Shown: positions 31,501 to 42,218 of the stretch, piece by piece
Layout of the letters: every line of letters begins with the position of its first letter
Numbering within the stretch: position 1 is the stretch's first letter
From: Dipteris shenzhenensis
Lineage: Eukaryota > Polypodiophyta > Polypodiopsida > Gleicheniales
DNA: 64,000 nucleotides
Assembly: GCA_047967505.1 (NCBI GenBank)
Contig: CM106539.1
Strand: one strand, 5' to 3'
Notes under the pieces: generated by a model
Told to the model about the DNA's origin: nothing
Database searches by the model: none
The model's input: only the letters and a program-made list of their open reading frames with translations
Translations under genes and position numbers: made by a program

Positions 31501-32644
31501 AAACAAATGCAGACCCATTTGCAAAAGAAAACTTTATGTCACCTGCTCCCACTATGTCACATGCATAGTCATTTCCAAGATGCACACAACCTGTCTTTCC
31601 ACTGTCATAAGTGGAGAACCACTCCCTATGGGGAGTAACATGGAATGAAGCACCAGAATCCAAAATCCAATCCTGGGAATATGCATCATCTGAAGTGGTA
31701 AGAAACTCTGCAGATAAACTAGACATGAAGAGAACATCATTGTCACTATCACGTGTGACTGCATTGATCTCCTCGATCTTCACTTTTCCTTTGTCCTCCC
31801 TTGGACTCTCTTCCTTTTGATTTGCACCCCAATTTGCATTCTTTTTCTTATCCTTTTGCTCTCTTTTCAACTTGTAGCAATCCTTTTTCATATGGCCCTT
31901 CTTGCCACAATGGTAACACTCAATGTTCCGTGCCCTGGATTTGCTACGAGACTTCCCTCTTTCTTGGGACTTCCCCCTGAACTGTGATCTGCCCCTTTGC
32001 ACATTTAAGGCTGCATCCTGCTTGTTGCCATCCATAGACTTCCGTCTAATCTCCTCGGCCAACAAGCTACCCACAACATCATCAAATTTTAGTACTCCAC
32101 TAGGTGCAGAGTTACTGACAGCTGTACGGAAGGTATCCCATGAGGATGGCAATGAACATAAGAGAAATATTGCCTTAGTCTCCGCATCAAAATTCATTTT
32201 CTGAGCCTGAAGTTGGCTGAAAATAATATTGAATTCATTCAAGTGAGAAGCAATGGAGACCCCTTCCTTCATCTGTAGCTCAAACAACCTCTTCATGAGG
32301 TAAACTTTATTAGAGGCAGTTTCCTTCTCATAAGTGGCACACAGTTTCTTCCACAAATCTTCCGTAGTCTGCTCATTTACTACTGTGAAATAAACTGACT
32401 CTGCAAGATGAAGTCTAATAGTAGACTTTGCTAATGCATCCAACTCATTCCAATCATCCTCAGACATATCCGCAGGCTTAGCTTCAATACCTGCCAAGGG
32501 TTTAATCTGCTTCTTTTGAATAAGCACATCCCTTATTTGTTCTTTCCACAAAGAAAAGTTTGTCCCATCAAACTTTTTAATGCTGAAAAACTCCTTTTCA
32601 GACATGGAAGAGGATGCCATGATGCGAATAAAGCAAAATCCCAA
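28556..32644 (-). pseudogene. Copia gag-pol polyprotein with two nonsense codons
   Basis: One frame of 1,363 codons including the stop. The likely start is the Met at 32620 (MASSSMSEKEFFS). Gag has a UBN2-type region (about residues 20-210) and a CCHC knuckle CYHCGKKGHMKKDC (about 243-256). Protease has WILDSGASFHVT (about 327-338). Integrase shows HCRLGH...CDHC, then DLVHSDVCGP and a D,D,E-type core, ending near 30056 with PDRFVPGVDYVML. RT has KWVYKMK, QMDVKTAFLHGDL and LYVDDMLLA. RNase H has GYTDSDYAG, RRSTSGYVF, ALSTTEAEYVA and HTDDNPADMLTK. A TAG near 30930 and a TGA near 30053 interrupt it; both fit single C-to-T changes of CAG and TGG. It is otherwise open, so loss of function is recent. 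Confidence 0.95.
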
Positions 32645-34044
32645 ATGCTAGTGCCTGCAAGAGAGAATCACACCAAATACTAGGTGCACCCAAATGTGTA
32701 TGCCACAATAGTGTGAAATATCACCAAAACTCAAAGCTCAAAGCATCAAAAGATGCATCTGACTCATGTGCATATACTATGCATCCATATGAGCAAATCT
32801 GGCCCAAAAGAAAATGCCAATAAGTGCCAAATGACTTAAGCATAAACACTGTCCACTGGCATATGCATCAATAATGTCTCATCCAAGAGAGCATAGCACT
32901 ATCAGTGCATCACCTGCAATGTTTCAAAGCTGTCCCTCAGCATAAAATAGCATCCATGTGCAAAGCGTCCATAAAAAATAGCATCACACAAGGCAATTTG
33001 GGCCTATCAGTGCATCCAACAAGGACCGCAATGCATCCAAATGGCCTATAAATCATCCATTGCAACCCAATGCATACCACGAATGAGCGCACACTACTCA
33101 AACTGCAACCAGAGTGATCTGCATAAGGTATGCTCAAGAAATCATAGTCCCACGGTAATGAGCGCTACTGAAAATAGAACCTGAGATGCTTCAAAACATG
33201 GGCGCCATTGCATAAGCGGAATCAGCAAGAAAATCTGCAAATATCTCTCTTCTGCCAGAACTCCAAAATCCCAACCGATGAGTGAGAAATGGGAGTCAAC
33301 ACTTATCCACTGCCATGTGGCATAAATCTAAGGTTTCAAAACCTTAGTATGAAAAATGCATAACAGAGAGACGAAATCGAATACACAGAGATTTATAACT
33401 CTGAAAATCCTCCACCAAATCACGCAAGAACTGATAGGTAGGGGTTTTTGGGCGTCCGGAACACAATGGGACAGACGGTTTTGGAAACCGTGGTCTCAAT
33501 CACTGGGTCCAGCACACGGACTGAAAAACGTTTTTGGAAACAGAGCTATCTGTAAACTCCACCAAAGTGCGAATGATGAGCAACATAGAAGTTTTAGGAC
33601 CTCCTGAGTCCATCGGAACTGACAGATCTGCAAATGGTTGCTCCAAACTTGAGTTCCAACACCCGGGCAAAAAACGCAGAAACTGACACAGAGAGCCAGA
33701 AATCCAATGAAATGATCCCGGATTCAAGAATGAAGGTGTTTCCAAGCTCCTGAAGTAATGTGGACACCAAAAGCAAGCAATAGTTGCCTCTACAAGTCAA
33801 TACGGAGTCTCTGTCATCGAACGGAACAGGGAAAAGCTCAAAAAACGACTTTTTCTTTGAAAGCTCTTAACAGGCTCTCAAAACCACTTCGCAAAGCCAA
33901 AGTAACTTTTCCAAAGGTTCCTCCAAGGTCTCTGCACACTCGGATGCAAGTAAAGTCACCCACAAAGCTTCCCACAGAGCTTCTCCTTCCTCCCACAGAG
34001 CTGCTGAGCTTCCAAGCATTCACGCATGCTCAGCTAGATCACCC
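32645..34044 (-). other. Long untranslated leader of family 1 copia element
   Basis: About 1.4 kb between the primer site and gag, without a convincing ORF. Short plus-strand ORFs here look like chance. Confidence 0.7.
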
Positions 34045-34061
34045 GGGGGGCTCTGATACCA
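34045..34061 (-). promoter_or_regulatory. Primer binding site (initiator-Met tRNA)
   Basis: The minus strand reads TGGTATCAGAGCCCCCC two bases after the 5' LTR. This matches the usual plant copia site for the initiator-Met tRNA 3' end. Confidence 0.9.
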
Positions 34062-34063
34062 GT

Positions 34064-34243
34064 TGAGAGTGCTCTCAACGGAAGCAAGAACGGAAGAGGG
34101 AGAGAGAGCGAGAGAGAGACAGAGAGCCACACAAGTTTTGGTGGGTGCAGAACCACCCTAATCTTCTTTTTTCATTCATTTATATATGTGTTTGAGTATT
34201 GTACATAACTGGGGTTAAGGCGCAGTGACCTTTAACCCCCACA
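34064..34243 (-). repeat. 5' LTR of family 1 copia element
   Basis: 180 bp, one mismatch to 28323-28502. It would carry the promoter for the gag-pol transcript. Confidence 0.95.
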
Positions 34244-36650
34244 GAGAACTGCAAGTGTGAGGAAGAGAAAGCAACAAGCAACTGGTACATGCAAACAATT
34301 GCTCAAGAGTTGTAATTCAGATTGCCAATATCCCGGCCTTATGACAGTGAGTTGCGTGGCGGCTAGGATAGGACCTCGCAAAAGACTACTGTCCTCATGC
34401 CGCGAACCCTTCTACCACGTGTCCTCATGTGATAGCTTTGCCGCCTCCACCTCAACCCAAGAAATCTGCACCTCATTAGAGATGGGGAATGGGCATTGAA
34501 GACTACCATCATGATGGTATGGACGAAGCTGAAACCCATTAACTAGACTTTGAAGTACGTGCCCTTGCAAATCTGCAAGATAAAATGATGTCAATCCGCA
34601 ATCATGAAAAACCCAGAATGGACCCGACCATCGCAATTTCAACCTCCTCGGCATTTTTCCAAGGTGAGTGTGGAACAAAAGAACCAGTTGCCTGTGCTCA
34701 AAAGATTTCTTCTTGGAAGCCAAATCCACCCTTCGCTCCGTGCTTGAACCTCCAAGGTGAGATAATAGCTCTCCAGCCGCAGATCATCCAATTGGTCTAG
34801 AACATCCAACCAGAATACCATAGAGTCCTGCAGAAGAAGCATGTCCTCCACCGCAATCCTCAGACTCAAAACAATATGCTCGATTAGCATGATTGCTTCC
34901 AACCCAAACACCAACTTAAAAGGAGTCAGCCCTGTGGCCACCTTGAATGATGTGCGGTACTCCCATAATGCTACTAGTAGCTTCTCATCCCAATCCATGT
35001 GGTGCTCATTCACCAATAGCGACATGATATGCCTGAAAGTATGATTTGTAGACTCTACCAATCCATTTGCTTGTGGATAATAGGGGGAAGACTTCTTGTG
35101 AATCATCATATAGAAAGCATTCATCCGCTTGATGACTTTGTTGACAAAGTGAGTCCCCCTGTCACTGACAATCTCAATTGGACACCCGAACCGAGTGAAC
35201 ACATCACGATAAAGGCACTTTGTGACCAATTTTGTGGTATTGTCCTGCAAGGCCCAAGCTTCCACCCATTTGGTACAATAATCTATGGCTACCATAGTAT
35301 GGCTACCATAGTGTAGTAATTCTTTATGCAGGCAGCTGCAGGCTTGAATGGACCCATGAAATCTAGGCCCAATTTTTGGAATGGCTCTAGAGTTAAGATG
35401 GAATTAAGTGGCATGTGGTCTTGATCAGTGGGTTGTCCCAACCGTTGGCAAAGGTCACAACTTTTTGAAAACCATCGAGCATCCTTCTGTATGGTTGGCC
35501 ACCATAATCCTTCCTGTAAAACTTTTTTTGCGGTGACTTTGCCCGCAAAATGGCCACCCGAAACCCCACAATGGGCTTCCATTAGCATTGCCTCCTGCTC
35601 ATGAGGTGGAACACACCGCAACAGCGCCTCAGTCAGGTGACATCGGTACAACTATCCCAAGACTACCTTAAAGGATCGGCTCCGCAATGCCAAGCATTTC
35701 CTCTTATCTCAATTCATGTTCTTGGGCATGATGCCAGTAGATAGGAATGAGAGCATCTCATCATACCATGACCAGCTTCCTTCTGGGATGACTTCGGATT
35801 CGCCCGAAAAATCACTGCTAGCTCTACATCAGGGAACTTGTCCTCCACTCCCATTGGTAGCTCTCCAGACTCTAGTCGGGAAAGGTGATCTACAACCGCA
35901 TGCTACGAACCTGGATGATGAATCACATCAAAGTCGTATTCCTACAAGAGCAACACCCATCGTGTCAATCAGCCCATAAGTCTTTGTTGCTTCACCAAAT
36001 ATAACAATGCAGAATGATCAACATGGAAGACAAACGGTCGGCCCAACAAATAAAGCCGAAATTCCTTGATAGAATAGATCATGCCCAGTCCTTCTCGCTA
36101 TGTGATAGAATAATTCTTTTTGGCCGTTGAGAGCCATCGGCTTGCATAGTAGACTGTGCGATACCATCTTCCTGCATCAAGATGCTCCCAATAGCTCCAT
36201 CCGAGGCATCCACAAACACATGAAAATTCTTCTCCCAATCTAGAGATAGCAGCACCGGTGCAATAGAAAGCTAAATCTTTAGCTACCGATACGCTTGGTC
36301 ACACTCTGCAGTCCACACAAGAAATTTGGATAGGAGCCTCCAAAGTGCACTCCTACCCCGGCTCCCTTTGTGGAGAAATTGCCTGCCTCTTAGCTTGGTT
36401 AGCAACCAACAATGGAGTTGCTTTGATAACTTCGAACCATTTCTTGGTAAGTGTAACTTGAACTTGGCTTGAGTCTCTGCCTTTGATTGCACAACTGGTT
36501 TCGCAAATTGCACCTTATGTGCCTCACTCGATATCCTTGCAGACTCTGGTAGAGACATCAATGGTGGCTCCTTCGTCACCAACTCGTAGACTTGGCATCG
36601 AACGTGTTCCTGAGCTGACCAATCTAGCAGCTTGTCACCATTCTTGGGAG
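34244..36650 (-). mobile_element. Ty3/gypsy retrotransposon remnant
   Basis: The minus strand has RT end, RNase H and integrase in gypsy order, broken by stops. It is cut on the left by the family 1 copia insertion and on the right by a copia fragment starting near 36709. No LTR was recognised. Confidence 0.85.
34412..36600 (-). pseudogene. Gypsy pol remnant: RT end, RNase H, integrase
   Basis: Along the minus strand: RT tail (FLVWTAECDQAYR, near 36290), then RNase H (NFHVFVDASDGAIGSILMQ near 36220; YDFDVIHHPGS near 35930). The integrase zinc finger follows (EAHCGVSGGHF, SKSCDLCQRLGQ; 35651-35430), then the core (VAIDYCTKWVEAWA, EIVSDRGTHFVNKVIKRMNA, SSPYYPQANGLVESTNHTFR; 35295-35000). The C-terminal part is LKLRWSGPFWVFHD...VNGFQLRPYH (34700-34530). 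In ordinary elements these parts copy the RNA, remove it and integrate the DNA. Stops and frame breaks separate the segments, so it is inactive. Confidence 0.85.
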
Positions 36651-36708
36651 TCGATCCTCATAGCTTAGTACCAGCACGGGTGATTATCCTAATGTCCGGG
36701 CACACCAG

Positions 36709-38325
36709 TGGAGCAGTTGCTACAGCAGTCTACATAATCAACAAGACTCCCACTGCAGCAATACATGGCATGATGCCAGAGGAGAGGTATACTGGTAGGA
36801 AACCAGATATTTCTCATTTGAATGTTTTTGGTTGCATTGCCTATGTTCATGTGCCAGATGAGTTGAGATACAAGTTGGATCCAAAATCTAAGAAGTGCAT
36901 CTTTATTGGTTATTCTCTGCAACAGAAAGGTTATAGATGTTATACCCTTCTACTCATAAGTTTACAGTGAGCAAAGATGTTTTTTATGAGATGAGCAGCT
37001 GGTATAAACCGATAAATGTGATTGATGATGTAGATGCACAAAATGGTAATGCTGCACAGAATTCACAACAGCAATCACAAAATATTAGTGGACCTATAGT
37101 GTCCCCTAGCAGTGGTTCACATGCTTTGCCATGGACAGGTGGATTGAGGTCAGGAGGATCTCCTTAAAGCAATGCAGATAGTGGTAGGCAAGTATCACGA
37201 AAAGGAAAAGAGAAAGTAGATCAACCCATGGTTGATGTGAATGCAGGTCACTCGTATTTGGATGGCGAATCCTGTGGCTTAGAACAGAGCCTTGATGATG
37301 AGTTGGGTATTCCTTTTGTTGTTACACCTGGAGTAAGGAAGACAAGGGATGTTTTGAGAGCACCTGTAGTGAGCCTATTTTGTGCAGGTCTACTAGAGCT
37401 AGGTATCCTATGGATAGGCTAAAATATGATGGATTTATACCATTCACTATGCCTATATGGTCAAAGTGATACATGAACCAGAACCCACTTCTTTTGAGCA
37501 AGCCATGGGAAAAGAAAAATGGGAGAAAGCCATGGATGAAGAAATGGATGCCTTGGAAGGAAATGCTACATGGGAATTGGTGCCTTTGCCTAAAGACAAG
37601 AATGCAATCGGTTGCAAGTGGGTTTATAAGGTGAAGCACAATCCAAATGGTTCTGTGAACAGATACAAGGCAAGATTAGTTGTCAATGGGTATGCACAAA
37701 CATATGGCATTGATTATGAAGAAACATTCAATCCGGTTGCAAGGATGGAAACCGTAAGAGTAGTCATTGCTATGGCTTCATCAAAGGGATAGTCTTTACA
37801 TCAGATGGATGTAAAGAATGCTTTCTTGCATGGTGATTTGCAAGAAGAGGTCTATATGGAGCAGCCACCAGATATGTTCATGCGGTTCATCCTGAGTTTG
37901 TTTGCAAGAAAGTTGAAGAAAGCCTTGTATGGCTTGAAGCAAGCACCCAGAGCATGGTCTGACAAGATAGGACAGTATCTTATTACAATTGGCTTCTAGA
38001 TTTCCAAGGCAGATTTCTCACTTTATGTGAGAAAGACATATAAAGGTATTATGCTGCTTGTCATTTATGTTGATGATTTGATCATCACAGGTGATAGTGA
38101 TGAAGATATCCTTCATGTGAAAATGCTATTGAAGCAAAAGTTTGAGATGAAGGATTTGAGAGAGCTGAATTACTTCTTGGGCATTGAGGTGATTAGATCC
38201 ACAAGTGGGATATGGCTCTTGCAGAGGCAATATGGATTGGACATGCTATCCAAATATGGGATGACAGGCTGTAAGCCTATTTCAGTTCCTTTGGAGCAGA
38301 ATGTGAAGTTGAGTGTAAATGCAAG
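36709..38325 (+). mobile_element. Copia family 2 fragment, plus orientation
   Basis: It covers the end of integrase and most of RT and is truncated at both ends. It matches the reverse-orientation copy at 42900-44530 closely. It starts at AVATAVYIINKTPT and stops after LEQNVKLSVNA. Confidence 0.85.
36709..38325 (+). pseudogene. Copia integrase C-terminus and RT, broken
   Basis: Recognisable segments are [107 protein letters not shown] and VIYVDDLIITGDSD, in normal copia order. Breaks include a frameshift near 36945, TAA near 37167, TAG codons near 37790 and 37997, and loss of frame near 37380. The RNase H half is missing. Confidence 0.85.
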
Positions 38326-39640
38326 CATTTCAGGTCCACGTCCACAAAAATAGCTATGCCAACAAAAATAGCCATGAAAGGAGTACAACTCAAACTCAAG
38401 GATTTTGATCCCCAGATATCCTGAGGCAAAAGATTACAGGCAACGTGCAGGGTTACCGTCGACTGTCTCGCAAAAGTTAAGCCTCGCCACTCCAGGTTTT
38501 GAGCCGCGTTCATGGGGTTCGAGCACCAAATGGTTTAAGGCATGAGAGCAGTTAGGGAGTTTAAGCCCCAAATCACCTAAGCCTAGGAGGTGTGAGGCTA
38601 ACACAAGCGCTATTTGGGAATTAGTTAGGACCACCTCCTAATACTAGGTTTTTCCCAAGCGCTTTGATATGGTTAACACAAGTGCTATTTTCGCTAGTAG
38701 GGAGAGATGGAAAGAATAGCAATATGCCTTGGCACCCTACGAGCCCAAGAGCCTTTGGTTGCAAAAGAGAAGGCGAGTGCTAAAAAGGAAAAGGGTGGGC
38801 TCTCCCTTCAAAATGTGACTTGTATAAAAGGCCAAAGTATTGACTTTGGTCTTCATTGTTGTTTGCACAAGTTTGAATACAAGCCCCCTCTTCTCTTCCA
38901 AGAGAGTGTTTTGGGTGTTCCCTTGTTGTCACTGTAGTTCCCTTGTGTCTACCACTTCATCCCCCTTCACTCTCCTCTTCCCTTCTCCATCCCCTTCCCT
39001 TCTCCTCCTTCTTCACTTCTCCCCTTGCCTCTCCCTTCTTCCCCTTCTCTCTTTCTTGCGTGGAGACACATTGCAACAATCCCGAGACCACTCAAGTGAC
39101 ACTTATGGATGACTCATGCTATGCACTACTTTCACAAGGAGTACCTTGGAGTGGAGGCTCCATTGGCATATCTTCAACATCCCCACAACACGTGAGGCAC
39201 TGCCGAGACCCTCCAAGGTGTTAGTAACCTAAGAGATACTCAAGAACGTAACACTCCTGAGGCATATGCGACCAAGGTAATTAAACTAGAGCCCAAAGAA
39301 ACTTCCATTAGGAAAGAATTGGAATCCAAAGGGCCCCCAATTAGTATTTCTGAATTTCAAGGGATTAGTGAGGTATTTGAGGTGTACCAATGGGAGTGCT
39401 CCTTTTTGTGGGGCAATGCCATGTTGAGGTGGAGGGTGGTCAGACTTGCAAACAGCCAAACCTACAAGTCATTCAAGAGGCGATGGGCCCTTCTGCATGA
39501 ATTTTTCCCCCTCTCAACTTGTTACAGGCCTACCCCCTCCTCTTCTCTAGTCCAGCTCCATTCTCCCTCCATTTTTCAAACGTGGGAACTCATTTAGCAT
39601 CTTCTCTACCCCCTTCTACTCTGGTCCACTGTCTTTCTCC
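38326..39640 (+). other. Unassigned DNA with a possible exon at 39253-39597
   Basis: The plus frame near 39253-39510 reads VIKLEPKETSIRKELESKGP, FEVYQWECSFLWGNAMLRWR and YKSFKRRWALLHEFFPLS without stops. It looks protein-like but I do not recognise it. From about 38935 to 39060 the plus strand is a long C/T-rich tract. No TE ends are visible. Confidence 0.35.
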
Positions 39641-39644
39641 CTCT

Positions 39645-39890
39645 CCAGCACCTCCTATAGCAGCTGCTCATTCTCTCTCCATTCCTCGCTACAGCACCTC
39701 CTACAGCAGTAGCTGCTCATCCCACTCTGCACTTTCTCCCTCCATTCCTAGCTACAGTACCTCTTGTAGTGGTTGCTCATCACCCTCTGCTCTTTCTCCC
39801 TCCATTCCTAGCTACAACACCTCCTAGAGCAGCTACTCATCCCCCTCTGCCCTTTCTCCCTCTATTCCTAGCTACAGTACCTCTTGGAGC
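39645..39890 (+). repeat. 60-bp minisatellite, about four units
   Basis: Units start near 39689, 39752, 39812 and 39872 with CTACAGCACC or CTACAGTACC, plus a partial unit before them. Most end CTCCCTCCATTCCTAG. In one plus-strand frame each unit encodes about 20 residues of the type SIPSYSTSCSGCSSPSALSP. Confidence 0.85.
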
Positions 39891-40012
39891 TTCTCTCAAC
39901 CTTCACTTGCACCCTCTATAATTTCTCCCTCTCTCTCCCTCTATTAGAGCTGCTGTCTCCCTCCAAGCTACAATTTCTAGTCCACTATTGCTGTTGTGAC
40001 CTCTGTACAAGC

Positions 40013-40929
40013 ATGGTGGGGAAACCATACATGTACTCTACGTCCCACAGGAGCAAAAATGCACTGGGTGAATGGGTGCCTTGCACCTACAGCTTGAATG
40101 ATTGGATAGTCATGAAAGGATCTGCCAAGGGTCCACATAAGCTTCCCAAGAGCAAAAGAGGTGATCTTTTACATGAATGGAAGGGCCGTGTCATGAAGTT
40201 CAAGCTTGGGAAAAAAGAATGGCTTGCAAAGGTGCAACACATCTACATGGGGAAGGACATGTGCCTTCCTCCGTCAAGCAATCAATCGACAATACCATTG
40301 TATTGTAAGTCTGCATTTTGTGTAAGATTTCAAAGTATAATGAGTCAATTTGAAATTATATTTTGAAATAGCACTTGTGCATAGCAGATGTATTTCCTTC
40401 AGACTTTGAGGAGTGGGAACCAATCGAGTGCTTCTTACATAAGTTTACTGCCATTCATGAGGATTTAGAAAGGCAAATGCATGCTAGAGAGAAGTCCTCT
40501 GCTTTGAAACAGAGAAATATCTATTGGTATAATGCCAAGTACATTACTCCAAGGACGGCTTGCATCAGGCTATGGCCATCTTCAATGCATTGCCACACCC
40601 AACTTGAAAACACGGATTGCAGCATGGTGGACACAAGAATAGTGCAATCATACAAGGAAAAGATTGCAAAGGATGTGGGCATGGCCATGAAGTTTACATT
40701 TGGCTCTAAATGGGTAAGGTTGTCTTGGTTTATGCCTCTGCACATTTTCGCTTCTTGTTTTCAGAATATCCAGATGCACAGAACAAAAACCATGTGGTCA
40801 TGCAAGTGCCTACATGAGAATGCCCTTGAGGAATTGCTTGGGGTGAATTGGGGAAGCAGGTCAGGTGAACAAAAGGGTGATCTGCTTCAATGCCATGTAT
40901 GTAAGGACAATGTGGTTGTCAAGTGTTAG
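40013..40929 (+). CDS. Unrecognised spliced gene fragment
   Basis: Exon 1 (40013-40304) starts MVGKPYMYSTSHRSKNALGE and ends at a strong donor (GTAAGT). Using the acceptor AG at 40383-40384, exon 2 begins at 40385 and the frame is kept: NQSTIPLY joins SDVFPSDFEEWEPIECF. The 80-bp intron is a normal plant size. Exon 2 stays open to TAG at 40927. A second candidate intron (40714-40764, GTAAGG to TTTTCAG) is only 51 bp and also keeps frame, so its use is doubtful. The protein is basic and Trp/Lys-rich. I see no known domain, signal peptide or TE motif. It could be a cellular gene piece trapped among retroelements, or part of an undescribed element. A solo LTR follows 57 bp after the stop. Confidence 0.45.
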
Positions 40930-40986
40930 AGTTAGCTCAAATGTCCACCTCTCATGTAACCCACCAATATTCTGTGTACCCAATGT

Positions 40987-41583
40987 TGTAAGGCCCCCAT
41001 ATGAGGAGAAGCCATGATGGGTATCGGATATTGGGAGGGATCCCCGGTTTAGACACTGGAAGGGGTCTTAGAGTAGACCAGATGGTTATGAGACGGCTTA
41101 GGAGCCAAGAGTAGATACCCGTCTGCACAAAGGGGGGGGTTGGGGGGGCGATAGCCCCCCCGATAGCAGGGGGTCCGGGGGGCGCAGGCCCCTGGTGGGG
41201 GTCTGGGGGCAAAGCCCCCAGCGGCAGGGTATGACCTATGCGCGATCCTTCATCTGCCCGCCGGCATGTTTTCTGAAGGGTCGGTGGTCTTCCAGGCCGA
41301 CTGTCTATTAGGCCGACTGCCTATTACAGGGCCGACCGTCAACCACTTACACTATATAAGTGGCCACCCCCTATCATCAGATTACCAATTCTTCACTCTC
41401 ATAGTCCTCCGTCCAGCATCTGTCTAGATCACCATCGAAGCTCTGTCTGTAGAGCGCACGGGTGGACAGCCAACCATCAGTTGTATCAGTAGTTTGGTAT
41501 ATCAGAATTTTTGTATTCTCTCCAGCTTTCCATCGTGTACTTGCGTTTTGTTGTTATCTTCCGCTGCGTACTATTTTCTTACA
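40987..41583 (+). repeat. Solo LTR related to the long-LTR copia lineage
   Basis: It starts TGTAAGGCCCCCATATGAGG and ends ATTTTCTTACA. The LTR at 49848-50513 has the same start (TGTAAGCCCCCCATATGAGG) and end (GTTTTCTTACA). A TATA box (CACTATATAAG) lies near 41350. No primer site or coding sequence follows, so it is a solo LTR. The five flanking bases (AATGT and TCAAG) do not match, so the ends were altered or the exact borders differ. Confidence 0.7.
41112..41222. repeat. G/C-run hairpins inside the solo LTR
   Basis: Runs of seven to eight G are followed by seven C (GGGGGGGCGATAGCCCCCCC near 41141), and CTGGGGGCAAAGCCCCCAG lies near 41203. These can form stable hairpins or G-quadruplexes. 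Confidence 0.8.
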
Positions 41584-41634
41584 TCAAGTACCACATCTCC
41601 CGCCAAATGTTATATATTTTGCTTTCCAATATAG

Positions 41635-41856
41635 GCGCTGGAAGAAAACAAGTGGCAATTGGCTTGCCCTTGACTCTAACGATGATGATAATACAGGGGT
41701 AAGTTTATGTATTGGTTCTCATTTAGGAGATGTCAAGAATGTGATTGTCACATCACAGTGGACTCTCAGGGATGTGCAGGAACACCTAGTGGTCATGGAG
41801 GATGGCATGTCTGAGTCCTTTCACTTTATCTTAAATGGTGACAAGGTAGGAAAGCG
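41635..41856 (+). CDS. Exon-like ORF, possibly the continuation of the unrecognised gene
   Basis: It is preceded by an acceptor-like TTTCCAATATAG. It reads RWKKTSGNWLALDSNDDDN, then DVKNVIVTSQWTLRDVQEHL and ESFHFILNGDK, followed by a donor-like GTAGGA at 41845. The frame runs on to 41905 only because the LTR of the next copia element begins at 41857. The spacing of the second part recalls small ubiquitin-like folds, but this is a guess. Linkage to 40013-40929 is inferred from strand and position only. Confidence 0.35.
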
Positions 41857-42218
41857 TGTAGAGAAGTGTGAAGATTGTGGGAGAGAGGGAAGGAGTCTCA
41901 CTTGAGGCTTTCTCACAATCACAATGGGGGAATACACACAAAGGTGGAGGCTGAAAACAGTTTTCCTCTTCTTGGTTGTGAAAGCCAAAAGAACTCTAGT
42001 ACAAAGAAATAGAAGAACCCTATATGTGGGTCTCAAACCAAACTCAACTAACTAAGGTGGCATACTAACTGAGCCACAAACTAGAGTAGATAAGGATAGC
42101 TGTCATCCAGCTATTATTCGTGGGCGATGTACCAACCGCATCTCCAGCTAACAGGTCAGTGACATAAATGCACAACAGTCACCCTGGCATATCGCGAGTG
42201 GAGCTCAATATCTCAACA
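41857..42218 (-). repeat. Probable 3' LTR of copia family 2
   Basis: On the minus strand it starts TGTTGAGATATTG right after GAGGGGGAG and probably ends CTTCTCTACA. The ends form an imperfect inverted repeat (TGTTGAGA with TCTCTACA). The inner border is inferred, as no second LTR is present. Confidence 0.6.

Larger units (their letters stand above)
28323..34243 (-). mobile_element. Nearly intact young Ty1/copia retrotransposon (family 1)
   Basis: The element is 5,921 bp with two 180-bp LTRs that differ at one base, a primer site, a polypurine tract and one long gag-pol frame. Both outer flanks carry GAGAAC (28317-28322 and 34244-34249), a six-base duplication, or five bases plus one by chance. 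The near-identical LTRs point to a recent insertion. The right flank is a gypsy element. Confidence 0.95.

Noticed and set aside
40982-41588. Target site duplication around the solo LTR
   Set aside because: Flanks AATGT and TCAAG do not match under the border choice supported by the related LTR.
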